Shown: positions 1 to 8,640 of the stretch, one piece after another | Layout of the letters: each line of letters opens with the position of its first letter | Position numbering within the stretch: position 1 is the first letter of the stretch | NCBI RefSeq assembly: GCF_004297125.1 | Contig: NZ_SCVD01000040.1 | Span: 202,292 to 266,291, forward strand | Source: Phenylobacterium sp. | GTDB lineage: Bacteria; Pseudomonadota; Alphaproteobacteria; Caulobacterales; Caulobacteraceae | Direction: 5' to 3' | Length of the DNA: 64,000 bases | Translations under genes and position numbers: made by a program | Notes under the pieces: model-generated | The model's input: only the letters and a program-made list of their open reading frames with translations | What the model was told of the DNA's origin: nothing | Databases searched by the model: none

Positions 1-1
1 G

Positions 2-1009
2 GACTACCATGATCGCTCCAGCGTGGTGGCCTGGCGTACGGTCTTCGGGATCCTGGCCCAGGGCGGGATGACGGGGATGGCCTACTCGGTCTTCTTCAAG
101 GGCGACGGCGGCCTCCAGAAGCCGGACGGATACCCGGCCTTCGGCTGGACGGTGGCGGCGCTGATCGCCGCCTCGACCCTGATCTCGACCGTGGGCTCGG
201 CGCGCTACGCCGCCGCCTTGCCCAGCGTGGCGCCGGTCCGCCAGCACCTGTTGCGACGGCTTCCCGGCGAGGTGCTGGAGATATTCCGCAACGCCTCGTT
301 CCGTGCCCTCTTCTTCTCGGCGGCCATCTGCTACACGGCCGTCGGCGTGAATTCGGCCTTCAACAGCCACGCCTACGTCTTCGTCTGGAAGTTCCAGCCG
401 GACATGATTCAGACGGTGACCTTTTCCTTCCTGGGCGGGCTCTTCGTGGGCGTGCCGCTGACGCCGGTGGTCGCGCGGCTGCTGGAGAAGAAGACCGTGG
501 TCCTGATCGGCATGGGGCTGGTGGCCGGCGCCTGGATCCTGTTGGGCGCGCCCAGGATCCTCGGGCTGGTCGACCTCTCGGGGGCTCCGGCCCTGCCCCT
601 CGTCGCGGGCTTGGTTGCGGTCGCGGGCGTCGGCGCGGGCTTCTGCGCCATCACCTATCCCTCGATGATGGCCGACGCCGCCGACGAGCACGAGCACCTG
701 TTCGGGCGCCGGCGCGAAGGGCTCTACTTCGCGGGCCTGGGCTTCGCCTTCAAGGCGGCCACCGGCCTGGGTGTCCTGGTCTCCGGCTTCGCCCTGGACA
801 TCATCGGCTTCCCCAAGGACGCCGGCCGCCAGGTCGGGCTGGTCCTGCCCGAGGCGCTGCAGGACCGGGTCCTGTTCGCCTGGGGACCGCTCGGCGCCCT
901 GATGGTCCTGGCCTCCATGGCCATCGTCACGGCCTATGCGATCTCGCGCCACCGCCACGCCGAGGTGTCCGCCGCCCTGCGGCTGCGCCGGGGAGCCGCC
1001 GCGGAATAG
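2..1009 (+). CDS. GPH/MFS sugar:cation symporter, 5'-truncated by the window edge
   Basis: C-terminal two thirds of a glycoside-pentoside-hexuronide:cation symporter (MFS_2-like inner-membrane carrier, probably for a sugar or sugar acid). The frame is open from base 2 and reads DYHDRSSVVAWRTVFG, which aligns with DDYAERSRIVAFRLLAG in the next gene, so the GTG at base 23 is internal and the true start lies outside the window. Several hydrophobic segments and the loop MMADAADEHEHLFGRRREG, shared with the neighbour, are visible. It sits 85 bases before a paralogous gene on the same strand, so the pair looks like a tandem duplication. The substrate cannot be told from sequence. Confidence 0.88.
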   Translation, partial: DYHDRSSVVAWRTVFGILAQGGMTGMAYSVFFKGDGGLQKPDGYPAFGWTVAALIAASTLISTVGSARYAAALPSVAPVRQHLLRRLPGEVLEIFRNASFRALFFSAAICYTAVGVNSAFNSHAYVFVWKFQPDMIQTVTFSFLGGLFVGVPLTPVVARLLEKKTVVLIGMGLVAGAWILLGAPRILGLVDLSGAPALPLVAGLVAVAGVGAGFCAITYPSMMADAADEHEHLFGRRREGLYFAGLGFAFKAATGLGVLVSGFALDIIGFPKDAGRQVGLVLPEALQDRVLFAWGPLGALMVLASMAIVTAYAISRHRHAEVSAALRLRRGAAAE

Positions 1010-1094
1010 CCCGCCCCGTGACGTGGGGTCACGGTTGCCATGCCCCGGCAGGGGGATACCGTTCCTTCAACAAGAACCGCACGGGAGGAACCAG

Positions 1095-2591
1095 GTGGCG
1101 GTCGTGGAAGGCATAGGCGGCGAGGCCGTCGCGACTCCGGCGACCCTGGATCGGGGCGAACTCCGGCCCCCCGCCGCTGTGAAGTTCTTCTACAGCATCG
1201 GGCAGTTCGTCGAGTCCGGCTATCTGGCGATCAACACCTTCATCTTCTTCTACTACACGGCGGTGCTCGGGCTGTCGGGCAGCCTGGTCGGCGCGGCGCT
1301 GGCGATCAGCATGTGCCTCGACGCCGTGGCCGATCCGCTGATCGGCTCCTGGTCCGACAGCGTGCGGTCGCGGTTCGGGCGGCGGCTGCCGGTGATGCTG
1401 CTGGCGGGGCCCCTGACCATGCTGACCATGGGCCTCCTGTTCACCCCGCCCTCGGGGCTCTCGCCCTTCCTGCTCTTCGGCTGGCTGACCCTGACGAAGA
1501 TGGGCGTCCGCGGCTTCGCCTCGATGTACAACATCCCCTACTTCGCGCTCGGCGGAGAGATGTCGGACGACTATGCGGAACGCTCGCGCATCGTCGCCTT
1601 CCGGCTCCTGGCCGGCATCCTGGTCACGGTCCTGATCACCGCCCTGGCCTATTCCGTGTTCTTCGCCGGGGCGGGCGGCCTCCAGCGGCCGGACCGCTAT
1701 CCGGCGTTCGGCTGGACGACCGCGGCCCTCGTGCTCGCCGGCGCCCTGATCTCGTGCGCCGGCGTCTGGCGCTACGCCGCCTCCCTGCCGCAGCCCAGCA
1801 CCCCGCCGGCGCCCATGATGGGGCGGTTCGTCGGCGAGCTCGTGGAGATCTTCCGCAATCGATCCTTCCGGATCCTCTTCTTCTCCATGCTGCTCTTCAC
1901 CAGCGCCGCCGGGGTGAGCACGGCGCTCAACAACCACAGCTACGTCTTCGTCTGGAAGCTGCGGCCCGAGACGATCCAGGTGATCACCTATGTCTTCCTG
2001 GCCGGCATCCTGACGGGCGTTCCACTCACACCCCTGCTGCTGCGCTGGCTGGAGAAGAAGAGCGTCGTGGGCCTGGGCTTCGCCATGGTGATCGGGGCGT
2101 GGGTCACCCTGCCGGTGGCCCGGGCGCTGGGCCTGTTCGCGCCCACGGGCGCAGAGGCCCTGCCGCCGTTGATGCTGATGAATCTCGTGGTGGGAGTCGG
2201 CTCCGGCCTGATCTTCATCGCGATCCCCTCGATGATGGCCGACGCCGCCGACGAGCACGAGCACCTGTACGGCGCCCGCCGCGAAGGACTGTTCTTCTCC
2301 GGCCTCGGCTTCGCCGGCAAGGCGGCGGCCGGTATCGGCGGCATGGTCGGAGGCTTCGCACTCGACCTCATGCACTTCCCGAAGGACGTCGGCCGCCAGG
2401 TGGACGCGCTGGTCCCCGAGGGCGTCCTGAGCGGCCTGGCCCTCGCCTGGGGACCGCTCCCGGCCGCTCTCTGTATCCTGGGAGGCCTGATCTTCGCCCC
2501 CTATGCCATCACCCGGCGGCGGCACGACGAGCTTACGGTCGCGCTGAAGCTCAAGCGGGCCGCCGACGTCAGTGCGGGACGTAGCTCCTGA
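1095..2591 (+). CDS. GPH/MFS sugar:cation symporter, full length
   Basis: 498-residue carrier of the glycoside-pentoside-hexuronide:cation symporter family, predicted to have about 12 membrane segments. The frame is open further upstream, but the GTG at 1095 is chosen because GGGAGGA lies just before it (about 1083-1089) and family similarity begins near KFFYSIGQFVESG; an earlier start would overlap the preceding gene. The loop MMADAADEHEHLYGARREG matches the upstream paralogue almost exactly. The 3' end overlaps the convergent VWA gene by 23 bases, leaving no room for a terminator. Substrate unknown. Confidence 0.88.
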   Translation: MAVVEGIGGEAVATPATLDRGELRPPAAVKFFYSIGQFVESGYLAINTFIFFYYTAVLGLSGSLVGAALAISMCLDAVADPLIGSWSDSVRSRFGRRLPVMLLAGPLTMLTMGLLFTPPSGLSPFLLFGWLTLTKMGVRGFASMYNIPYFALGGEMSDDYAERSRIVAFRLLAGILVTVLITALAYSVFFAGAGGLQRPDRYPAFGWTTAALVLAGALISCAGVWRYAASLPQPSTPPAPMMGRFVGELVEIFRNRSFRILFFSMLLFTSAAGVSTALNNHSYVFVWKLRPETIQVITYVFLAGILTGVPLTPLLLRWLEKKSVVGLGFAMVIGAWVTLPVARALGLFAPTGAEALPPLMLMNLVVGVGSGLIFIAIPSMMADAADEHEHLYGARREGLFFSGLGFAGKAAAGIGGMVGGFALDLMHFPKDVGRQVDALVPEGVLSGLALAWGPLPAALCILGGLIFAPYAITRRRHDELTVALKLKRAADVSAGRSS

Positions 2592-3930
2592 GCACGTCGT
2601 CGATGATGCGTTCCAGCTGCTCGATGGTGCCGCACTGCTTGGCCACGTGGCAGAAGCGGGCGTAGCGGTTCATGACGCTGTCGCCCTGGCCCCAGTAGCT
2701 CTCGGGCTCGGGGTTCAGCCAGATCACCGCTCGGGACCGGTCGTGGATCTGGCGCATGATGTCCAGGCGCGGGTCGGCGAAATTCGACCGTCCGTCGCCC
2801 AGGAAGATCACCGTGGTCCGTCGGTCCAGGCTGTCCAGGTGCTGCTCGGCGAAGTCCTGCAGTGAGCGGCCGTAGTCGGTCTGCTGGAAGCCGATCTCCT
2901 GCAGCACCTTCAGGATCGCGCCCTCCACCGCGTTGTCGTCCAGCACGTCGTTGACGCTGATCAGCCGGCCTGAGAACGCGAAGGCGTCCATCCGGTCGAC
3001 CACCTCGTTCAGCGAATAGAGGAAGGTCAGCAGGAACTGGGCGGCGGCGGCCACCGACTTGCTCACGTCGCAGATCGCCACGATCGACGGCCTGTCGATC
3101 TTCTTCACCTTCCACTCGATCTGGAAGGGGATGCCGCCGTGGGCCATGGAGCGGCGCAGGGTCTTGCGGACGTCCAAGTGGCCCTTCTGGGCGGCGCGGC
3201 GGCGGCGCGCGTATTTGGTCGCCAGCCGCTTGGCCATCTTCTTCACCAGCGCCTGCATCAGCTGGTAGTCGACCGGGTCGACCCCGCCGTCAGCGTTGAG
3301 CTGCTTCTTGGCCAGCCGTTCCTCGCGCAGTTCGCGGGCGGAGCCTGCGGCGTAGAGGTCGTGCTGGCGGGCGACGTACCGTTGGGCTTCCGTGAACAGG
3401 TCGCGGCGCGCCTGGTCCAGCCGGTCGGCCAGGCCCTGGCCCTCGCCGTTCGGCATGCGGCGCGCGTTGGCGATGATCCGCTCGATCTCCTCCAGGCCCA
3501 TCTCCTCCAGCAGGCGCCGCGTCAGGCGGCTGCGCTGGGTGGAAAGCCGGATGTCGGCGACCCCGGCGCGGGCGGCGGCCTCCTCCATCGACTGCTGGAT
3601 CTGGGCGTTGTCACCCTGCAGCACCGCCTGGGCCAGGGGCGAGCTCTCGGTCGCCGCCATGTCCTCTTCGGACGGCTCGCCCTGCTCCGAGGCGGATGGC
3701 GGCGGCATGCCGACCGCGTCGCGGCTGAAGAAGCTTTCGAACACGCTCTCGAACCGGTCCACCTCCTCGGCGGACTTGGCCAGCGTCGAGCATAGGGCGT
3801 CGCGGAACAGGGTCCGGTCGCCATAGCCGGTCACGGCCACGGCCCGGCTGGCGTCGATCGCCTCCGCCGGCGAGACCCGGACGTCGGCGGCGCGCAGCGC
3901 CCGGAAGAACTGTTCGAGGGTGTGCTGCAT
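2569..3930 (-). CDS. VWA domain protein (CoxE-like)
   Basis: 453-residue protein with a C-terminal von Willebrand factor A domain. The metal-ion-dependent adhesion site DxSxS is seen as DVSKS at residues 288-292. The first 250 residues are charged and helical-looking with no signal peptide, so it is probably cytoplasmic. It starts 10 bases after the MoxR ATPase gene. MoxR AAA+ proteins and VWA partners commonly work together in chaperone-like maturation of metal enzymes or complexes (CoxD/CoxE, RavA/ViaA). The client here is unknown, since no carbon monoxide dehydrogenase genes lie nearby. Confidence 0.87.
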   Translation of the reverse strand: MQHTLEQFFRALRAADVRVSPAEAIDASRAVAVTGYGDRTLFRDALCSTLAKSAEEVDRFESVFESFFSRDAVGMPPPSASEQGEPSEEDMAATESSPLAQAVLQGDNAQIQQSMEEAAARAGVADIRLSTQRSRLTRRLLEEMGLEEIERIIANARRMPNGEGQGLADRLDQARRDLFTEAQRYVARQHDLYAAGSARELREERLAKKQLNADGGVDPVDYQLMQALVKKMAKRLATKYARRRRAAQKGHLDVRKTLRRSMAHGGIPFQIEWKVKKIDRPSIVAICDVSKSVAAAAQFLLTFLYSLNEVVDRMDAFAFSGRLISVNDVLDDNAVEGAILKVLQEIGFQQTDYGRSLQDFAEQHLDSLDRRTTVIFLGDGRSNFADPRLDIMRQIHDRSRAVIWLNPEPESYWGQGDSVMNRYARFCHVAKQCGTIEQLERIIDDVLRSYVPH

Positions 3931-3940
3931 TACCGCCCCG

Positions 3941-4891
3941 CTAGCGCCTGTGCAGCAGTTCCACCACCTGCGGTTCCACCGCCGTGATGTCCTGCTCGAA
4001 CTTCAGGATCACGTTCAGGGTGTCGCGCACCACCTCCGGCGCCAGGCTGCCCGCGTGCAGCAGCACCAGGGCGCGGGCCCAGTCGACGGTCTCGGAGATC
4101 GACGGCGACTTGCGCAGGTCCATGGTCCGAAGCGTCTGGACGAAGGCCACCAGCTCGCGGGTCAGCTTGGCCTCGATGCCGGGCACGCGGGCCGCGACGA
4201 TCCGCTCCTCCAGCGCGGCTTCCGGCAGCGGGATGTGCAGGTGCAGGCAACGGCGCTTCAGGGCGTCGCCCAGGTCGCGGACGTTGTTCGAGGTCAGGAA
4301 CACCAGCGGCGGGGTCTTGGCCTTGATGACCCCCAGCTCCGGCACCGAGACCTGGTAGGCCGACAGCACCTCCAGCAGGAAGGCCTCGAACGCCTCGTCC
4401 GACTTGTCGACCTCGTCGATCAGCAGGACGCAGCCGTCGTCGTGGCGCAGCGCCTTCATCAGCGGCCGCGGTTCCAGGAAGGGCTCGGAGAAGAACAGGT
4501 CGCCCATGCCGTGCAGGCGGTCCATGGCGGCGTCCATGTCGGGCGCGTCGGCCAGCGCCTCGCCCATCCGGTCCTTGAGGATCTGGGTGTAGAGGAGCTG
4601 CTTGCCGTACTTCCACTCGTACAGCGCCTTGGACTCGTCCAGACCTTCGTAACACTGCATTCGGATCAGCGGCAGGCCGAGCAGGGTGGCGGTGGAGAGC
4701 GCCAGTTCCGTCTTGCCGACGCCGGCCGAACCCTCGACCAGGATCGGCTTCTCCAGCTTCACGGCCATGAAGAGCGCGGTGGCGATGCGGCGCGAGGCGA
4801 TATAGCCGACCGAGCCCAGGCCCTCGATCAGGGTGTCGACAGAAGCCAGCGGGTCGGCGGCGTTGGCCGCCGCCGGGGGGGAAATCGTCAA
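3941..4891 (-). CDS. MoxR-family AAA+ ATPase
   Basis: 316 residues from a proposed TTG start. Walker A is GSAGVGKTE at about 54-62 and Walker B is LLIDE at about 156-160, followed by a sensor-type NNVRDLGDALKRRC segment: the MoxR arrangement. The only in-frame ATG (5029) would overlap the Ada-domain gene and add about 46 unconserved residues, so the TTG with GAAAGA a few bases upstream is preferred; start confidence is moderate. Likely couples ATP hydrolysis to remodelling of a client together with the VWA protein encoded 10 bases downstream. Confidence 0.88.
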   Translation of the reverse strand: MTISPPAAANAADPLASVDTLIEGLGSVGYIASRRIATALFMAVKLEKPILVEGSAGVGKTELALSTATLLGLPLIRMQCYEGLDESKALYEWKYGKQLLYTQILKDRMGEALADAPDMDAAMDRLHGMGDLFFSEPFLEPRPLMKALRHDDGCVLLIDEVDKSDEAFEAFLLEVLSAYQVSVPELGVIKAKTPPLVFLTSNNVRDLGDALKRRCLHLHIPLPEAALEERIVAARVPGIEAKLTRELVAFVQTLRTMDLRKSPSISETVDWARALVLLHAGSLAPEVVRDTLNVILKFEQDITAVEPQVVELLHRR

Positions 4892-4968
4892 AATACGGTC
4901 TTTCGAAATGAAGCTCTGAAAGCCCGATTGTGCCAAGCGCGCCGCGCGCAGGCAAACGACCGTTTGAG

Positions 4969-5235
4969 TTATGACGCGCCGAAGCCCGCCGGATCCCGTT
5001 TCCACTCTGCATAGCGCTGCGGCAGGCATCGCGCGCAGGGCCGGTAGCCCGCGGCGATCGCGGCGGATTCGTCGGCGAAAAAGACCCGATGGCGGGCGTA
5101 ATGGCCGCGGGCCAGCCAGCGCAGGGCGCTGGGGCAGTCGAGCCGGCCATAGCCTTTCAGCCGGCGATGGCCGCCGAGGATTCCCGGGGTGGCGCTGTCA
5201 TAGGTCCGGCCGTCGGGGCCGATCAGGCGGAACAT
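4969..5235 (-). CDS. Ada-type metal-binding domain protein
   Basis: 88-residue protein resembling the stand-alone Zn-binding domain of the Ada alkylation-repair regulator (Ada_Zn_binding). It carries YGRLDCPSALR and GYRPCARCLP, giving three cysteines for metal binding, one fewer than the four-Cys Ada site. There is no methyltransferase or AraC domain, so it is not Ada itself; a role in DNA or metal sensing is only suggested by the fold. The ATG at 5235 is used because the upstream extension is arginine/proline-rich repeat DNA. Ends 77 bases before the proposed MoxR start. Confidence 0.75.
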   Translation of the reverse strand: MFRLIGPDGRTYDSATPGILGGHRRLKGYGRLDCPSALRWLARGHYARHRVFFADESAAIAAGYRPCARCLPQRYAEWKRDPAGFGAS

Positions 5236-5295
5236 TCCCGATGATGGCGCGGGCGGCGGCCGGGGTCTGGCGACATCCGGCCGCTGATGCCCCTT

Positions 5296-5441
5296 GCTCC
5301 TCCCCCGCGAAGCGGGGGAGGTGTCAGCGAAGCTGACGGAGGGGGCGCGAGGCCGGAAGCTCGGAGCGGGCCGCCTTGCGCCCCCACCGTCTCGCCGCCG
5401 ATGGCGTCGATCCACCTCCCCCTTCTAGACGGGGGAGGAGC
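5296..5441. repeat. Inverted pair of palindromic intergenic repeat, no gene inside
   Basis: Left copy 5296-5347 contains a perfect 10-bp stem (CCTCCCCCGC, loop GAA, GCGGGGGAGG; 5299-5321), then a 6-bp stem (GTCAGC, GAA, GCTGAC; 5323-5337), then GGGGGCG. The right copy, 5379-5441, is an imperfect inverted version with the same order of parts. Only about 30 bases lie between them. The core CCCCCGCGAAGCG also occurs in the repeat next to the DUF559 gene near 48270. The first stem could also act as a terminator for flanking minus-strand genes. Confidence 0.7.
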
Positions 5442-5453
5442 TTTGGAAGCGGC

Positions 5454-6977
5454 TCACACGTCGAACTGCACGCCTTGGGCCAGCGGCAGGGTCTTGCCGT
5501 AGTTCAGGGTGTTGGTGGCCCGGCGCATGTAGGCCTTCCAGGAGTCCGAGCCCGCCTCGCGGCCGCCGCCGGTCTCCTTCTCGCCGCCGAACGCCCCGCC
5601 GATCTCGGCGCCCGAGGGGCCGATGTTGACGTTGGCGATGCCGCAGTCCGAGCCCCGCGCCGAGATGAAGGTCTCGGCCTCGCGCATGTCGTTGGTGAAG
5701 ATCGACGACGACAGGCCCTGGGGCACGTCGTTCTGCAGCGCGATGGCCTCGTCCAGGTCGCGGTACTTCATGACGTAGAGGATCGGCGCGAAGGTCTCGC
5801 GCTTCACGACGTCGGCCTGGGCATCCATTTCGACCAGGGCCGGGCGGGCGTAGAAGGCCTCGCCCATCTCCACCCGCTCGCCGCCGGTGACCTTGCCGCC
5901 GGCCGCCCTGGCGTCGGAGAGGGCCTTCTGCATCAGGTCGAACCCGGCCTGGTCGATCAGCGGGCCGACCAGCGTGCCCTGCTCGCGGGGATCGCCCACC
6001 TTCACCGAGCCGTAGGCCGCCTTCAGGCGGGGCAGGAAGGCGTCGTACTGGCTCTCATGGACGAACAGCCGGCGAAGCGTCGTGCAGCGCTGGCCGGCCG
6101 TGCCCATGGCCGCGAAGGCCACGCCGCGGAGCGCCAGGTCCAGGTCCGCGGTCGGCGCGATGATCGCGGCGTTGTTGCCGCCCAGCTCCAGCAGGGCGCG
6201 GGCGAAGCGCTGGGCCAGCTTGGGGCCGACCGCGCGGCCCATGGCCGTCGAGCCGGTGGCGCTGACCAGCGGGACCTTCGGATGGTCGACCAGGGCCTCG
6301 CCCACCTCGCGGCCGCCGATGACCACCGACGATAGGCCGGCGGGGACTTCGCCGAACCTGGCGCAGGCGCGTTCGAACAGGGCCTGGACGGCCAGCGCCG
6401 TCAGCGGGGTCTTCTCCGACGGCTTCCAGACGCAGGCGTCGCCGCAGACGAAGGCCAGGGCCGAGTTCCACGACCACACGGCCACGGGGAAGTTGAAGGC
6501 CGAGATGACGCCGACCACGCCCAGCGGGTGCCAGGTCTCCATCATCCGGTGGTCCGGGCGCTCGGTCGCGATGGTCAGGCCGAAGAGCTGGCGCGACAGG
6601 CCGACGGCGTAGTCGCAGATGTCGATCATCTCCTGGACCTCGCCCAGGGACTCCGAGGTGACCTTGCCAGCCTCTAGGGTCACCAGGGCGCCCAGGTCGG
6701 CCTTGGCCGCGCGCAGCTCTTCGCCGAGCAGGCGGACCAACTCGCCGCGGCGCGGGGCCGGCACGTTACGCCACGCCAGGAAGGCGCCGTGGGCGGCCTC
6801 GATGGCGGCGTCGACGTCAGCCTTCGAGGCGTCGTGGACATGGGCCATCACCTCGCCGGTCACCGGCGAGCGGACGGGACGGTTCCCTCCGGTCCAGAGG
6901 GTGTCGGCGACGCCGAGACGGCCGAGAACGGCGGCGGCTTCCGCCGAGGCGGAGGTGATCTTGGATTGCACGGTCAT
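5454..6977 (-). CDS. Aldehyde dehydrogenase, ALDH7 type (aminoadipate semialdehyde dehydrogenase)
   Basis: 507 residues, typical length for ALDH7/antiquitin. Catalytic Cys298 lies in GTAGQRCTT and general base Glu264 in LLELGGNN; the NAD-fold segment FNFPVAVWSWN is present. ALDH7 enzymes oxidise alpha-aminoadipate 6-semialdehyde (in equilibrium with piperideine-6-carboxylate) to aminoadipate in lysine breakdown (AmaB in Pseudomonas). It begins 3 bases after the saccharopine-dehydrogenase-like gene, the expected producer of that semialdehyde, which supports this substrate. Cytoplasmic; no signal peptide. Confidence 0.92.
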   Translation of the reverse strand: MTVQSKITSASAEAAAVLGRLGVADTLWTGGNRPVRSPVTGEVMAHVHDASKADVDAAIEAAHGAFLAWRNVPAPRRGELVRLLGEELRAAKADLGALVTLEAGKVTSESLGEVQEMIDICDYAVGLSRQLFGLTIATERPDHRMMETWHPLGVVGVISAFNFPVAVWSWNSALAFVCGDACVWKPSEKTPLTALAVQALFERACARFGEVPAGLSSVVIGGREVGEALVDHPKVPLVSATGSTAMGRAVGPKLAQRFARALLELGGNNAAIIAPTADLDLALRGVAFAAMGTAGQRCTTLRRLFVHESQYDAFLPRLKAAYGSVKVGDPREQGTLVGPLIDQAGFDLMQKALSDARAAGGKVTGGERVEMGEAFYARPALVEMDAQADVVKRETFAPILYVMKYRDLDEAIALQNDVPQGLSSSIFTNDMREAETFISARGSDCGIANVNIGPSGAEIGGAFGGEKETGGGREAGSDSWKAYMRRATNTLNYGKTLPLAQGVQFDV

Positions 6978-6980
6978 GGT

Positions 6981-8093
6981 CTACTCGGCGGCGGCGCGAA
7001 GCTGGGGGAGAACCTCGTCCTGCGCGTAATAGCGCCCGAAGCGGTTCGCGAGGAAGGCGTGCAGCGGGATGTCTTCCTGCCGGATGAAGCCCTCGGTGGG
7101 CAGCGAGCCGTCGGTCAGCATGTCCAGCACCGCGCAGATCGCGCCGGCGGTGGTGATCTGGATGGCGCTCTTCAGCTCGCCGCCGATCTCCTGTGAGAAG
7201 ACCTTGTTGACGTAGGTCTCCTGCATCAGGTGGCCCTTCTTCATCCCCGAGACGGTGACGAAGACGATGACCACGTCCTGCATGGTGGCCGGGACCGAGT
7301 TCTCCAGGATGTCCTTGAGCACGTCGCGGCGGTTGCGCAGGTTCAGGTCGTTCAGCAGCGCCTTCATGATCGCCGCGTGGCCCGGATAGCGGATGGTCTT
7401 GTAGTTCAGGTTCCGCACCTGGCCGTCCAGGGTGTGGCAGAGCGTGCCCAGGCCGCCCGAGGTGTTGAAGGCCTCGTAGGTGACGCCGTCCAGGGCGAAC
7501 TCCTCGCACTCTTCCAGGGCGGGGGTCTCGCGCAGCTTGCCGTTGGTGATCGCCTCGCAGGGCTCGCAGTATTCGTTGATCACCCCGTCGGTGGACCAGG
7601 TGAGGTTGTAGTTCAGCGCGTTCGACGGATAGCGGGGCAGGGCTCCGACCCGCAGGCGAACGTCGTGCAGATGGTCGAAGTGCTTGATCAGGTCCCAGGC
7701 GGCGATGGTGATGAAGCCGGGGGCCAGGCCGCATTGCGGGATGAACGCGGTCTTGGAATCCACGGCCAGCTCGCGGACGATCCGGCTGGCGGCCACGTCC
7801 TCGGTGAGGTCCAGGTAGTGGGCTTGGGCGGCCTTGGCGGCGCGGGCGACGGCGGTGGTCAGGTGGTAGGGCGCGCAGTTCACCACCGCGAAGCAGCCCG
7901 CGATCCGGGCGGCCAGGGCCTCGGGGTCGTCGATGGCCATGGCGGCGGTGTCGACGCCCGCGCGGCCGCCCAGTTCGGCGAGCGCCTCGGCCGACTGGTC
8001 GATCACCAGGGCCTCATAGGCGCCCGAGCTGACCAGCAAATCCACGACGGTGGAGCCGATCTTACCGGCCCCGACGACTGCTACCTTGCGCAT
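6981..8093 (-). CDS. Saccharopine dehydrogenase / lysine 6-dehydrogenase-like enzyme
   Basis: 370 residues starting MRKVAVVGAGKIGSTVV, a Rossmann NAD(P)-binding motif right at the N-terminus, so the ATG at 8093 is taken and the upstream open frame ignored. It belongs to the saccharopine dehydrogenase superfamily, which includes LYS9-type enzymes and L-lysine 6-dehydrogenase; its length fits the latter. Both yield aminoadipate semialdehyde, the substrate of the ALDH7 product encoded next (3-base gap). Divergent from an Lrp-type regulator 121 bases away, a likely controller. I cannot decide between saccharopine and free lysine as substrate. Confidence 0.85.
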   Translation of the reverse strand: MRKVAVVGAGKIGSTVVDLLVSSGAYEALVIDQSAEALAELGGRAGVDTAAMAIDDPEALAARIAGCFAVVNCAPYHLTTAVARAAKAAQAHYLDLTEDVAASRIVRELAVDSKTAFIPQCGLAPGFITIAAWDLIKHFDHLHDVRLRVGALPRYPSNALNYNLTWSTDGVINEYCEPCEAITNGKLRETPALEECEEFALDGVTYEAFNTSGGLGTLCHTLDGQVRNLNYKTIRYPGHAAIMKALLNDLNLRNRRDVLKDILENSVPATMQDVVIVFVTVSGMKKGHLMQETYVNKVFSQEIGGELKSAIQITTAGAICAVLDMLTDGSLPTEGFIRQEDIPLHAFLANRFGRYYAQDEVLPQLRAAAE

Positions 8094-8214
8094 TCCACGA
8101 TCCCTGTCTGACTTCGACCCAGAATCCGGTGGTCTGCGGCCATATACAATTGGCGCCCCGGCGATATGCGGGTCTATTCTGGGCGGATCGCCGACTGGAT
8201 TGTGCGGAACGCCG
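8094..8214. promoter_or_regulatory. Divergent control region between lysine-catabolism genes and Lrp regulator
   Basis: 121 bases shared by two divergent starts. It contains a local AT-rich run around 8141-8150 (catatacaat), unusual in this GC-rich DNA and suitable for a -10 element or an Lrp-type binding site. No exact operator can be fixed from one copy. Confidence 0.35.
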
Positions 8215-8640
8215 ATGGATGACCTGGACGAACACCTGCTGGCCCGGCTCCGCGACAACGCCCGCGCGCCGGTCGCCGAACTGGCCCGCGCCCTGGGCCT
8301 CTCACGCACCACGGTGCAGAGCCGGCTGGCCAAGCTGGAGCGCTCGGGGATCATCGCGGGCTATGCGGTCCGGCTGGCCGGGGCCTACGAGGCCGGCCGC
8401 GTCCACGCCTTCATCATGCTGACCGTCGAGCCCAAGCAGGCGGCGGCGGTCACCGCAGCGCTGAAGCGGATGCCGGCCGTGCGCCGGCTGCAATCGGTCA
8501 GCGGCCCCTTCGACATGATCGCGACCGTCGAGGCCGCGGGCGTCGCCGAGATGGACGCGACCATCGACGAGATCGGGGCGGTGAAGGGCGTCGAGCGCAC
8601 CAACACCTCCCTGGTCCTCTCCACCAAGTTCGACCGCTGA
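8215..8640 (+). CDS. Lrp/AsnC-family transcriptional regulator
   Basis: 141 residues, standard for the family. The N-terminal winged helix-turn-helix (LDEHLLARLRDNARAPVAEL, then LGLSRTTVQSRLAKLERSG) is followed by a RAM/AsnC ligand domain. The ATG at 8215 places the MDDLDEHLL start as expected. Divergent from the lysine-catabolic pair, so it probably senses lysine or a related amino acid and controls those genes and itself. Its stop overlaps the next gene by one base (TGATG). Confidence 0.93.
   Translation: MDDLDEHLLARLRDNARAPVAELARALGLSRTTVQSRLAKLERSGIIAGYAVRLAGAYEAGRVHAFIMLTVEPKQAAAVTAALKRMPAVRRLQSVSGPFDMIATVEAAGVAEMDATIDEIGAVKGVERTNTSLVLSTKFDR

Noticed and set aside
1029..2525. Long open frame antisense to the second symporter
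   Set aside because: It is the shadow of a GC-rich gene with strong third-position bias; its translation is Gln/Gly/Arg/His-rich and low in hydrophobic residues.
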